From RYN-230 sp963713815 (lineage in GTDB: Bacteria; Actinomycetota; Actinomycetes; Streptosporangiales; Streptosporangiaceae), in contig CAVQNH010000024.1 in assembly GCA_963713815.1 (NCBI GenBank), forward strand, positions 1 through 64,000: DNA of 64,000 bases, read 5' to 3'. Below are positions 27,155-34,766 of the stretch, one piece after another. The notes under the pieces are model-generated. The model had not been told where the DNA came from. It worked only from the letters and a program-made list of their open reading frames with translations, and did no database searches. Numbering within the stretch: position 1 is the stretch's first letter; each line of letters starts with the position of its first letter. Made by a program: the position numbers and the translations under genes.

Positions 27155-27209
27155 GTGACCCGGTGCCCGGGGACCCCGCCGCGAAGGCGGGACCCCGGGC
27201 CCCGGTCAC
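27155..27209. terminator. Strong bidirectional hairpin
   Basis: GTGACC...GGGACCCCGCC pairs with GGCGGGACCCC...GGTCAC over about 24 bp with few mismatches. It lies between the convergent AhpD-like and ogt genes. Confidence 0.7.
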
Positions 27210-27249
27210 CACAGGCCCGGACTATCAAGAACCCCGTCACCGGCCCCGG

Positions 27250-27792
27250 TCACCAGAGGCCGGGGATGGGGCTGCCCGCCTGCTCGAGGTCCAGCAACGT
27301 CCGCTTGCGGGTCAGGCCGCCGGCGTAGCCGGTGAGCTTGCCGGTGCTGCCCACCACCCGGTGGCACGGGATCAGGATGCTCAGCGGGTTACGGCCCACC
27401 GCGGCGCCGACGTCCCGCGGGTCGGTGTCCGCGCCCAGCCGCCGGGCCAGGTCGCCGTAGCTGGCCGTATGCCCGTACGGGATCTCCGCGATCAGCTCCC
27501 AGACACGCCGCTGGAATTCGGTGCCCCGTGCGTCGAGCGGCAGGCCGAACTCCCTCCGGGTGCCGTCGAGGTACTCCCCGAGCTGCCGGGTGACCTCCGA
27601 GAAACCCTCGTCACTCCGCGGCCCGAAGCTGGCCAGGCTGGGCTTGTACCAGTGGTGCGGGAAGTACAGCCCGGTCAGCAATTCCCCGTCGCGCACGATG
27701 GTCAGCTCACCGAGCCGCGTGGCGAGGACCGTGTGCTCGGCCGTCACCCTGGCGGTCCGCTGGGCGGGATGCGTGCCCGTGTCGGTCGTCAT
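27250..27792 (-). CDS. ogt: Methylated-DNA-protein-cysteine methyltransferase (copy 1)
   Basis: 180 aa from ATG 27792. The active-site motif is LIPCHRVVG with the acceptor Cys near residue 143; upstream are ELIAEIPYGHTASYGDLARRLG and the Asn hinge GAAVGRNP. It repairs O6-alkylguanine by irreversible transfer to its own cysteine. It is transcribed away from the alkylation-repair operon at 28.5-30.8 kb, which contains a second homologue. Confidence 0.94.
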   Translation of the reverse strand: MTTDTGTHPAQRTARVTAEHTVLATRLGELTIVRDGELLTGLYFPHHWYKPSLASFGPRSDEGFSEVTRQLGEYLDGTRREFGLPLDARGTEFQRRVWELIAEIPYGHTASYGDLARRLGADTDPRDVGAAVGRNPLSILIPCHRVVGSTGKLTGYAGGLTRKRTLLDLEQAGSPIPGLW

Positions 27793-27961
27793 CGTCTGCT
27801 CCTTAGGTCACGTCCGCTGTCCATGGAAGACGCGCCGGGCCCGGGTTTCGTGAGGTTCCGGGGAGATCGGCCCCGCCGTCTCACGTCCGCTCCCCTCCGC
27901 ACGTCTTCCGGCCGAGCGCACCCGGCCGGGAGCGCCACCGCCGCGAGGAAAGAGATGACTC

Positions 27962-28408
27962 ATGTCCACCGACAGCAACAAGGCCGTCGTGGCCCGCTGG
28001 TTCAGCGAGTTCTGGGGCAAGGACTTCAACCCCGCGATCATCGACGAGCTGGCCGCGCCGGACATCCGCTTCGAGTACTCCCTGCACGCGCCGTGCCGGG
28101 GACGGGACCAGGTGCGCGAGTTCGCCACCAGGTTCCGCGCCGCGTTCCCCGACCTGAACTTCTGGGGGACCGCCGACCTGATCGCCGAGGGTGAGTACGT
28201 CGTCGGCCAGTGGGAGGGTGGCGGCACCCACACCGGTGACGCGTTCGACGACATGCCGGTCGGCGCCCTGCCCGCCAGCACCGGGAAGACGATGCGGTTC
28301 ACCGGCATTACCGTGCTGAGGGTCGAGAATGGCCTCATCACCGAGGAGCTCGGCCTCGACGACGGTGTCACGGTGCTGCGGCAGCTGGGCCTCATCCCTG
28401 GGGCCTGA
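27962..28408 (+). CDS. SnoaL-like ester cyclase family protein
   Basis: 148 aa from ATG 27962 behind GAGGAAAGAGATG. The pattern KAVVARWFSEFWGKDFNPAIIDELAAPDIRFEY, GRDQVREFATRFRAAFPDLNF, and GKTMRFTGITVLRVENGLITEEL is typical of ester cyclase-like NTF2-fold proteins. The substrate is unknown. It is separated from the next gene by a GC-rich 130-bp spacer. Confidence 0.85.
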   Translation: MSTDSNKAVVARWFSEFWGKDFNPAIIDELAAPDIRFEYSLHAPCRGRDQVREFATRFRAAFPDLNFWGTADLIAEGEYVVGQWEGGGTHTGDAFDDMPVGALPASTGKTMRFTGITVLRVENGLITEELGLDDGVTVLRQLGLIPGA

Positions 28409-28540
28409 TCACCGGCGCAGCCCGGCCGGCACAGCCCCGCGCACAGGCCCGGCCAGCACGGGCCCGGCCGCGCCCTGACCGCCGGGACACTTAATCGCCG
28501 GGGCACCTCACGAACACCGGATCCAGGACGTCTTCAGGTC

Positions 28541-29173
28541 ATGACAGGCAAGCCACCGTTCGAGAGCGTCGTCTCGGTCCACGGAAGCACCGTGCTCCGG
28601 GTCTGCCGGGCCGTCCTCGGCCCGGCCGACGCGGACGACGCCTGGTCGGAAACGTTCCTGTCGGCGCTGAAGGCCTACCCGGACCTGCCGGCCGACGCGA
28701 ATGTCGAGGCCTGGCTGGTCACCATCGCGCACCGCAAAGCCATCGACGTGACCCGGGCCGCCGCCCGCCGCGCGATCCCGGTGGCCGAGGCCCCGGAGAC
28801 CCCATCCGCGGTCTCCGGGGCCCCGGGCGGCCGGGCCCCGGACGGCCAGGCCCCGGGCGGCTGGGGCCGGGACCCGGAGGGCGGCGGCCTGGTCGCCGAC
28901 GACGACCTGGCCGACGCCCTCACCCGGCTGCCCGCCAAGCAGAAACAGGCGGTCGCCTACCACTACCTCGCGGGGCTGCCCTACGCGGACATCGCCGCGA
29001 TCCTCGGCGGCACCGCCGAGGCGGCCCGGCGCGCCGCCGCCGACGGCATCGCCCGCCTCCGCCGCTCCTACCCGGGAGCCGGAGCCGGCCGGGCCGCCGA
29101 GCCCAGGACCCCCGGCCGCGCCACCGGGCGGCCTGCCGCCCCCAGAACCACATCGAAAGGAGCGTCCCCATGA
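28541..29173 (+). CDS. ECF RNA polymerase sigma factor of the alkylation-repair operon
   Basis: 210 aa. Region 2 is VSVHGSTVLRVCRAVLGPADADDAWSETFLSAL with VEAWLVTIAHRKAID (about 10-70). Region 4 is ALTRLPAKQKQAVAYHYLAGLPYADIAAILGGTAEAARRAAADGIARL (about 125-172). Between them is a Gly/Pro-rich linker (about 85-118) with GAPGGRAPDGQAPGG repeats. The stop overlaps the next start (ATGA), so the sigma factor is translationally coupled to ogt. No anti-sigma gene is nearby. A dedicated sigma factor for DNA alkylation damage is the natural reading of the context. Confidence 0.88.
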   Translation: MTGKPPFESVVSVHGSTVLRVCRAVLGPADADDAWSETFLSALKAYPDLPADANVEAWLVTIAHRKAIDVTRAAARRAIPVAEAPETPSAVSGAPGGRAPDGQAPGGWGRDPEGGGLVADDDLADALTRLPAKQKQAVAYHYLAGLPYADIAAILGGTAEAARRAAADGIARLRRSYPGAGAGRAAEPRTPGRATGRPAAPRTTSKGASP

Positions 29174-29784
29174 ACGCCGACGACATGGCCGGGGCGCTGG
29201 CCCAGGCCTTCCCCGACCACCCGGACCAGCTCAGCCTGCTGCACGCCAGGCTGGCGGCCGCGGCCCAGCAGGACGGCGTCCTCGACGTCGCCTACCGCGT
29301 CATCGACAGCCCGGTCGGCCCGCTGCTGCTGGCCGCCACCGAGCAGGGCCTGATCCGGGTGGCCTTCGCCCTCGAGGGTCACGACGCGGTGCTGCAGTCG
29401 CTGGCCGACAAGGTCAGCCCGCGGATCCTCAGCGCCCCCGGACGCCTGGACGCGGCCGCCCGGGAAATCGACGAGTACTTCGCGGGCCGCCGCCACACGT
29501 TCGGCCTGCCACTGGACTGGCGGCTGTCCGCCGGGTTCCGGCGGACGGTGCTCGGCCACCTGCCCGAGATCGGCTACGGGCACACGGCCAGCTACACGGC
29601 CGTGGCCCAGCTGGCCGGGAGCCCGAGGGCGGTGCGCGCCGTCGGCACCGCCTGCGCGACCAACCCGCTGCCGGTCGTAGTGCCCTGCCACCGCGTGGTC
29701 CGCGCCGACGGCAGCATGGGCGGCTATCGCGGCGGCCCCGAAGCCAAGCGGGCCCTGCTCACCCTGGAGGAGGCAGCAGCATGA
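29170..29784 (+). CDS. ogt: Methylated-DNA-protein-cysteine methyltransferase (copy 2)
   Basis: 204 aa. The N-terminal ribonuclease-like part (VAYRVIDSPVGPLLLAATEQGLIRVAF) is followed by the DNA-binding/active-site domain LGHLPEIGYGHTASYTAVAQLAG, TACATNPLPVVVPCHRVVRADG (Cys near 173) and MGGYRGGPEAKRALLTLE. It is coupled on both sides by ATGA overlaps to the sigma factor and the oxygenase. The extra 35 N-terminal residues (MNADDMAGALAQAFPDHPDQ) are not seen in copy 1. Confidence 0.94.
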   Translation: MNADDMAGALAQAFPDHPDQLSLLHARLAAAAQQDGVLDVAYRVIDSPVGPLLLAATEQGLIRVAFALEGHDAVLQSLADKVSPRILSAPGRLDAAAREIDEYFAGRRHTFGLPLDWRLSAGFRRTVLGHLPEIGYGHTASYTAVAQLAGSPRAVRAVGTACATNPLPVVVPCHRVVRADGSMGGYRGGPEAKRALLTLEEAAA

Positions 29785-30521
29785 GTACCAGCTCTAACAC
29801 CATGGCCGTGGCCGGGACGTGGGAGGACCGGGTCGGCGCCACCGACTGGGACGAGGTCCGCGCCGGCCTGGACGCCTACGGCTGCGCCCTGACCGGGCCG
29901 CTGCTGACCAGCGGCGAGGCGGCCACGATCGCCGCTCTGTATCCCGACGCCGCGCGGTTCCGGTCGACGGTCAACATGGCCCGGCACCGCTTCGGCGAGG
30001 GCGAGTACCGCTACTTCGCCCACCCGTTCCCCGAGGCGGTCACGGAGCTCAAGCAGGCCCTGTACCCGAGGCTGCTGCCGATCGCCCGCGACTGGTGGAG
30101 CCGCCTGGGCCGCCCCGCGCCCTGGCCGGACCACCTGGACGACTGGCTGGAGGCGTGCCACGCCGCCGGGCAGACCAAATCCACCGCGATCCTGCTGCGC
30201 TACCGGGCCGGGGACTGGAACGCCCTGCACCGGGACCTGTACGGCGACCTGGTGTTCCCGCTGCAGGTCGTGATCAACCTCAGCCACCCCGGCACCGATC
30301 ACGCCGGCGGGGAGTTCCTGCTCTACGAGCAGCGCCCGCGCGCCCAGTCCCGCGGCACCGCCACCCTCATCCCGCACGGGCACGGCCTGGTGTTCACCAC
30401 CCGTGACCGGCCGGTGGAGTCCCAGCGCGGCTGGTCGGCGGCGCCGGTCCGGCACGGCGTGTCCGTGATCCGTTCCGGCGAGCGGCTCGCCCTGGGCCTC
30501 GTCTTCCACGACGCGGCCTGA
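29781..30521 (+). CDS. 2-oxoglutarate/Fe(II)-dependent oxygenase
   Basis: 246 aa. The iron-binding HxD lies in WNALHRDLYGDLVFPLQ, followed by the strand VVINLSHPGTDHAGGEFLLYEQ; the distal His and the oxoglutarate Arg are in PHGHGLVFTTRDRPV or RHGVSVIRSGERLALGLVFHD. The enzyme is not a close AlkB sequence but belongs to the 2OG oxygenase group often placed beside Ada/Ogt genes in actinobacteria, suggesting oxidative dealkylation repair. It is coupled to ogt (ATGA) and to the Ada-type gene (TGATG). Confidence 0.87.
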   Translation: MSTSSNTMAVAGTWEDRVGATDWDEVRAGLDAYGCALTGPLLTSGEAATIAALYPDAARFRSTVNMARHRFGEGEYRYFAHPFPEAVTELKQALYPRLLPIARDWWSRLGRPAPWPDHLDDWLEACHAAGQTKSTAILLRYRAGDWNALHRDLYGDLVFPLQVVINLSHPGTDHAGGEFLLYEQRPRAQSRGTATLIPHGHGLVFTTRDRPVESQRGWSAAPVRHGVSVIRSGERLALGLVFHDAA

Positions 30522-30805
30522 TGGCGGGGGCGGCGCCGGTGACCCCCCGCACGTACACGCTGCTCGGCGCGGACCGGCGCCCCTACCGCAGCGCGGTGCC
30601 CGGCCAGTTCGGCGGTCACCGCCAGGCCAGGATCTACGGCCGGCTCGACTGCCCGTCGGCCCGGCGCGCGATCGCCCGCGGGGGCTACGTGGCCCACCGG
30701 GTGTTCTTCGCCGACGAGCCGACGGCGGTCGCCGCCGGTTACCGGCCCTGCGCGATCTGCCTGCCCGCTGCCTACGCAGCCTGGAAATCGGGCCGGGTCG
30801 GCTAA
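30521..30805 (+). CDS. Ada-type metal-binding domain protein
   Basis: 94 aa. The Ada N-terminal zinc-domain pattern is recognisable: IYGRLDCPSARRAIARGGYVAHRVFFADEPTAVAAGYRPCAICLPAAY. Ada uses four Cys; here three are obvious (DCPS and CAIC), and the position of the first is Gly. Ada's zinc domain repairs methyl phosphotriesters and senses damage; this stand-alone version may scavenge methyl groups or act as a sensor without an AraC domain. It is the last gene of the four-gene alkylation operon. Confidence 0.82.
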   Translation: MAGAAPVTPRTYTLLGADRRPYRSAVPGQFGGHRQARIYGRLDCPSARRAIARGGYVAHRVFFADEPTAVAAGYRPCAICLPAAYAAWKSGRVG

Positions 30806-30843
30806 GCGCCGGGTGAGCGCTGGCCGGGCCGCCGCCGTGCCCC

Positions 30844-30906
30844 AGCGGCGCTGGCCCGGCGGCGCTGGCCGGTAGCGCTGGCCCGGTAGCGCTGGCCCGG
30901 TGGCGC
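30844..30906. repeat. Short intergenic minisatellite
   Basis: Units of about 14 bp (GGTAGCGCTGGCCC and variants) are repeated four to five times between the convergent Ada-domain and YnfA genes. Confidence 0.65.
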
Positions 30907-30909
30907 TGA

Positions 30910-31242
30910 TTAACGTCGCGGCGCGAAGTAGATGATCGCCACGCCGGCCAGGACCACCGCGGCGCCGGCCCAGTCGAAGCGGTCCGGCGCCTTCTTATCC
31001 ACGCCCCAGCCCCACAGCAGCGACGCGATCACGAACACGCCGCCGTAGGCCGCGTAGATCCGGCCGAAGTCGTCGCTCTTCTGCAGGGTCGGGATAACCC
31101 CGTAGACGACCAGGATGGCCGCGCCCAGGATCCCGACGAAGACCGGCGCCCCGTCGCGGAGCCAGCGCCAGACGAGATACCCCCCGCCGATTTCCGCCAG
31201 GCCAGCGGCGATGAACAACCCAATCGAGCGTGCAGGACCCAT
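30910..31242 (-). CDS. YnfA family small membrane protein
   Basis: 110 aa with four membrane helices: IGLFIAAGLAEIGGGYLVWRWL, VFVGILGAAILVVYGVIPTLQ, RIYAAYGGVFVIASLLWGWGVD and DWAGAAVVLAGVAIIYFAP. This is the complete YnfA/UPF0060 pattern including AEIGGGYLVW and GRIYAAYGG. It is an inner-membrane protein of the small multidrug resistance-like superfamily; its transport role is not established. It is divergent from the ArsR gene. Confidence 0.93.
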   Translation of the reverse strand: MGPARSIGLFIAAGLAEIGGGYLVWRWLRDGAPVFVGILGAAILVVYGVIPTLQKSDDFGRIYAAYGGVFVIASLLWGWGVDKKAPDRFDWAGAAVVLAGVAIIYFAPRR

Positions 31243-31317
31243 GCCCAGATTCTGGCCTGCGAGGCTGGCCCGCCACGCGGCGGCCCGGCGCAGGAGCCCT
31301 CCCTCCGGCCGAAAAGC

Positions 31318-31374
31318 TCAACCATAAGGTTGACTATTACACACTGACTAGTCTAAGATCAACCATGTGGTTGA
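31318..31374 (+). promoter_or_regulatory. ArsR promoter with two identical operators, second over the start codon
   Basis: TCAACCATAAGGTTGA (31318-31333) and TCAACCATGTGGTTGA (31359-31374) are perfect dyads 41 bp apart, about four helical turns. TTGACT (31330-31335) and TAAGAT (31354-31359), 18 bp apart, look like -35 and -10 boxes lying between or in the operators. The second operator contains the GTG start (31367), which would lie at or near the transcript 5' end. Confidence 0.75.
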
Positions 31375-31747
31375 GGATCTGGCGGCCGGGGAAGGCGGGA
31401 TGGACGCGGTGTTCCACGCGCTCGCGCACGAGGCGAGGCGGGCCATGCTCCGCCGCCTGGCCGGGGGCGCGCTGACCGTGGGGGAGCTGGCCGGGCCGCT
31501 GGCCATGTCGCTAGCGGCCGCGTCCAAGCATGTGCGGGTGCTGGAGCGGGCCGGCCTGCTGCACCGCACGGTGGACGGCCGCCGCCACGTCTGCCAGCTG
31601 CGCGCCGCGCCGCTCGCCCAGGCCGACGCCTGGCTGCGCTGGTACGCGCCGTTCTGGCACCAGCGGCTCGACGCCCTGGACGACCTCTTCCGCGAGGGCG
31701 GCCCCAACCCCGAACCCCCCAATTTCCCTAACGATTGGACCGAGTAA
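31367..31747 (+). CDS. ArsR family transcriptional regulator
   Basis: 126 aa from GTG 31367; ATG 31400 is an alternative. The winged helix is MDAVFHALAHEARRAMLRRLAGGALTVGELAGPLAMSLAAASKHVRVLERAGLLHRTVDGRRHVCQL, without the ELCVCDL metal-binding motif of arsenic sensors. Members paired with SRPBCC genes are common in actinobacteria and respond to unknown ligands. The SRPBCC start follows the stop codon directly, so both are translated from one transcript under the paired TCAACC dyads. Confidence 0.9.
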   Translation: MVEDLAAGEGGMDAVFHALAHEARRAMLRRLAGGALTVGELAGPLAMSLAAASKHVRVLERAGLLHRTVDGRRHVCQLRAAPLAQADAWLRWYAPFWHQRLDALDDLFREGGPNPEPPNFPNDWTE

Positions 31748-32230
31748 ATGTCAGCTAGCACTGCGTCGCACGCCGTGGTCCGGGTGGAACGCACCATCCC
31801 GGCTCCTCCCCGGCTGGTCTACCGGGCGTGGCTGGACCCGGAGTTGCTGCAGCGCTGGATGGCGCCGGGCAGCATGACCATGGCCCGGGCCGAGGTCGAG
31901 GAGTGGCCCGGCGGCTGTTACCGGATCTGGCAGGAGGATTCCGGCCGTGACGTCGGCGGGTTCGAGGCCGAGTTTCTTGAGCTCGTCCCGGACGAGCGCC
32001 TGGTGTTCCGCTGGGGATTCGTCGGCCCGGAACGCGCCGATGGCCCGGTCTTCGACTCGCAGCTGACCGTCACGTTCTCCCCTGATCCTTCGGGCGGCAC
32101 CCTGCTCACCCTGGTCCACGAACAGCTCGGCCAGCTCGCGGCGGCCATGCCCGCGGTGGCGGAGAGGGTCGGTCCCGGCTGGGAAGCCGCCATCAGCAAG
32201 CTGGCCGCCGCACTCACCCCGGAGGCCTGA
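31748..32230 (+). CDS. SRPBCC (AHSA1-like) protein, partner of ArsR
   Basis: 160 aa; the ATG follows the ArsR TAA with no gap. The START-like pattern is RVERTIPAPPRLVYRAWLDPELLQRWMAPG, EWPGGCYRIWQED, FLELVPDERLVFRWGFVG, GGTLLTLVHEQLGQL and a final helix. Such proteins probably bind a hydrophobic ligand linked to the regulator's signal. A GC-rich repeat block follows. Confidence 0.9.
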   Translation: MSASTASHAVVRVERTIPAPPRLVYRAWLDPELLQRWMAPGSMTMARAEVEEWPGGCYRIWQEDSGRDVGGFEAEFLELVPDERLVFRWGFVGPERADGPVFDSQLTVTFSPDPSGGTLLTLVHEQLGQLAAAMPAVAERVGPGWEAAISKLAAALTPEA

Positions 32231-32234
32231 CCCC

Positions 32235-32500
32235 CCTGCCTGGGGTCCGAGCCCCCGGAGCCCTCGAGCCCCCCGGAGCCCTGAGCCCCCGGAGCCTGAG
32301 CCCTCTGGGGTCTGAGCCCCCGGAGGTCTGAACCCCCGGAGGCCTCTGAGGCCTGGCCCCGGGGTCTGAGCCCCCGGGGCCTGGCCCTCGGAGGCCTGGC
32401 CCCGGAGGCCTGAGCCCCTCGGGGGTCTGGGCCCCCGGAGACCTGAGCCCCCGGAGACCCTGAGCCCCCGGAGGCCTGGCCCCCCGAGGCCTGAGGCAGA
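32235..32500. repeat. Intergenic GC minisatellite block
   Basis: Many imperfect copies of a 17-24 bp unit built on CCCCCGGAGGCCTGAG fill the gap between the SRPBCC gene and the MFS gene. Frames run through it on both strands, but codon use is purely repeat-driven, so I do not call a protein. Confidence 0.7.
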
Positions 32501-32561
32501 TCCCGCCCCGAGAGTCACACCAGTCCCGCCAGCCACACGACTCCCGCCAGCCCCGCGGCCC

Positions 32562-32616
32562 CTTCGTGATCATGACTTTGGTGCCGCCAGAACGACACCG
32601 ACGTCATGATCACGCA
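32562..32616. repeat. Palindromic intergenic element, copy A
   Basis: GTGATCATGAC (32566-32576) and its complement GTCATGATCAC (32603-32613) flank a 26-nt centre. The same element, better conserved, occurs at 39541-39595. Both copies begin CTTCGTGATCATGACTT or one base off and lie outside genes. Confidence 0.7.
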
Positions 32617-32653
32617 GAAGTTTGCGGCGATCTGGGGTGGAAGTTAAAGGGCC

Positions 32654-34108
32654 ATGGGTGAGCCCCGTGGTGCCCCTGCACCAGGTTCCGGGCGCCGGGT
32701 GGGCGTGGCGGTGGTCGCGCTGTGCCTGGTGCAGTTCATGGACGTGCTCGGCGTCACCGTGGTGGTCACCTCGCTGCCGGCCATGCTGGCCAGCCTGCAC
32801 GCCCCGGAGTCGTTCGGCAGCCTGATCGCGACCGGCTACGCCATGTTCTTCGGGGGCCTGCTGATGCTCGGCGCCCGGCTCGGCGACCGCTACGGGCACC
32901 GGCGCACGATCCTGGCCAGCCTGGCCGTGTTCGCGGTGGGAGCCCTGGTGGCCGCGACCGCGCCATCCGTCCTGGCCCTGGCCGCGGGCCGGTGCCTGCA
33001 GGGGGCGGCCGCCGCCGCGTCCGTGCCGTCCGCGCTGCGCCTGCTGACCACGCTCACCGAGGAGGGACGGGCCCGGCACCGGGCCATCGCGGCCTGGAGC
33101 GCGGCCGGCGCGGCCGCGGGGGCCAGCGGCTTCGTGGTGGGCGGCATCGTCACCGACCTGACCAGCTGGCGCGTCATCTTCTGGGCGTATCTGCCGCTGG
33201 CCGCCGCACTGGTGGCCGTCATCGCGGCCTCGGTGCCCCGGGACGGCAGCCGGCGGCAGGCGGAGTCGCTGAATCTGGCCGGTTCGGCGATCTTCACCGC
33301 GGCCGTCATGGCCTTCGTGGTCGGCGCGACCCTGATCACCCAGGCGGACGGCCGGGTGGCCGGCGGACTGCTGCTGGCCGCCTGCGTGGCGCTGGCGGGC
33401 GGGTTTGTCCTGGTCGACCGCCGCGCCGTAGCGCCGTTGCTGCCGCCGGAGCTGATCCGGTCCCGGCGGCTGCGGCAGGGGGCGCTCGCTTCCCTGCTCA
33501 ACACCGCGACCACCAGCTCGGCCATCACCTTGGTCACCCTGTACCTGCAGAACTCGCTGCGGCGCACCCCGCTGCAGGCTGCGGCCAGCCTGCTGCCGTT
33601 CAGCCTGGCGGTGATCGGCGGGTCCGCGCTGGCCGCCGCGGTGCAGCGCCGGGCCGGGCCGCCCCGGCTGGTCGCCCGGCGCCTGATCGCTACCGGCCTG
33701 GCCCTGATCGCGGTCTCGGACGCCGTGCTGATCCCGCTGGCCGCGCTGGCGTGGGGGGTGCCGCTGTGCGCCGCCGTGGGCGGAGCGGGCATCGGGCTGT
33801 CGTCGGTCGCGGCCACCGGCCTGGGCACCGACGTGGCGCCGCACTGGCGGGGCGGCGCGTCCGGGATCATCAACACGGCGGCGCAGCTGGGGACCGCCGT
33901 GGGCATCGCGACGCTGCTCCTGGTGGCCGCGGCCACCAGCGGGATCCCCGCGCCGCGCACGCCCCCGCCCCGGGCCGCCTGGGCGGTCGCCGCACTGGTC
34001 GCGGCGGCGGGCGCGGCCCGGTCGCCGCCTCCGGGCCCGCGAGAAGACGGTGCGGCCGCCGGGGACCGGGCGCCCGCCGGGGAGGGTGCGGCCGCGGGGC
34101 CAGGGTGA
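32654..34108 (+). CDS. MFS transporter, DHA2 (14-helix) drug exporter type
   Basis: 484 aa. The first helix VGVAVVALCLVQFMDVLGVTVVVTSLPAM has the DHA2 FMDxLGxTVVxxSLP motif; motif A follows as GARLGDRYGHRRTI. Further motifs are GRCLQGAAAAASVPSALRLL and the motif C-like GAAAGASGFVVGG. The hydrophobic segments fit 12-14 helices. The C-terminal 40 residues are Pro/Gly/Ala-rich and low complexity. Substrate unknown. The upstream gap contains minisatellites and palindrome A, with no regulator gene adjacent. Confidence 0.9.
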   Translation: MGEPRGAPAPGSGRRVGVAVVALCLVQFMDVLGVTVVVTSLPAMLASLHAPESFGSLIATGYAMFFGGLLMLGARLGDRYGHRRTILASLAVFAVGALVAATAPSVLALAAGRCLQGAAAAASVPSALRLLTTLTEEGRARHRAIAAWSAAGAAAGASGFVVGGIVTDLTSWRVIFWAYLPLAAALVAVIAASVPRDGSRRQAESLNLAGSAIFTAAVMAFVVGATLITQADGRVAGGLLLAACVALAGGFVLVDRRAVAPLLPPELIRSRRLRQGALASLLNTATTSSAITLVTLYLQNSLRRTPLQAAASLLPFSLAVIGGSALAAAVQRRAGPPRLVARRLIATGLALIAVSDAVLIPLAALAWGVPLCAAVGGAGIGLSSVAATGLGTDVAPHWRGGASGIINTAAQLGTAVGIATLLLVAAATSGIPAPRTPPPRAAWAVAALVAAAGAARSPPPGPREDGAAAGDRAPAGEGAAAGPG

Positions 34109-34204
34109 CGCCGAGAGCCGCAGCGGTCGCGGGCCCGTGGCCAGGCGCCGCGCACCCCGTTCGCGCGGCCCATCCCCTCCGTCCCGTGCGGCAGGATGCT
34201 GGCT

Positions 34205-34726
34205 ATGGCGGATCAGATCGCGTTGCGGCCGGTGGTGGAGGACGATCTGGCGATGCTGGAGGGGCTGACCGGGGATGACCTGGCCCAGACGGGCGAGTTC
34301 GGCTGGTACGGCTGGCGCGACAACCGCCGGTGGCGCCGCGAGTGGGCCGAGAACCGCCTGTTCAGTGACGACGGCGGAGTGCTGGTGGTGGTGCGCGGCG
34401 GGGAACGGCTGGGGATCGTGAACTGGCGGCGCAAGCACGCCACCCCGGCTGCCTACCACTGGGAGATCGGTATCGCGCTGCTCCCCGAAGCCCGGGGCCA
34501 CGGGTACGGCACCGAGGCGCACCGGCTGCTGGTGCGCTACCTGTTCGCGCACACCCCCGTGTACCGGATCGAGGCGGCCACCGAGGCAGGCAACCTCGCC
34601 GAGCAGCGGGCCCTGGAGAAGGCCGGGTTCACCCGCGAGGGGGTGGTGCGGGGCATCGGCTGGCGGGACGGCGCCTGGCGGGATGGGGTCTGGTTCAGCG
34701 TGCTGCGCACCGACCTGGACAGCTGA
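34205..34726 (+). CDS. GNAT family N-acetyltransferase
   Basis: About 173 aa from ATG 34205 (MADQIALRPVVEDDLAML) with AGGA 9 nt upstream; ATG 34196 is possible. The GNAT core is VEDDLAMLEGLTGDD, LGIVNWRRKHATPAAYHWEIGIALLPEARGHGYGTEAHRLLVRYLF and IEAATEAGNLAEQRALEKAGFTREG. The pattern resembles RimJ-type N-acetyltransferases acting on small molecules or protein N-termini. The substrate is unknown. Confidence 0.88.
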   Translation: MADQIALRPVVEDDLAMLEGLTGDDLAQTGEFGWYGWRDNRRWRREWAENRLFSDDGGVLVVVRGGERLGIVNWRRKHATPAAYHWEIGIALLPEARGHGYGTEAHRLLVRYLFAHTPVYRIEAATEAGNLAEQRALEKAGFTREGVVRGIGWRDGAWRDGVWFSVLRTDLDS

Positions 34727-34766
34727 CCCCCGGCCGGCGCTCCGTCACCCAGTAGGCTGACGGCTC

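Noticed and set aside
32214..32573. 119-codon protein in the minisatellite block
   Set aside because: Composition is set entirely by the repeat; no start signal or family.
32570..34552. 660-codon minus-strand frame
   Set aside because: It is antisense to the MFS gene, whose helices and motifs are clear.
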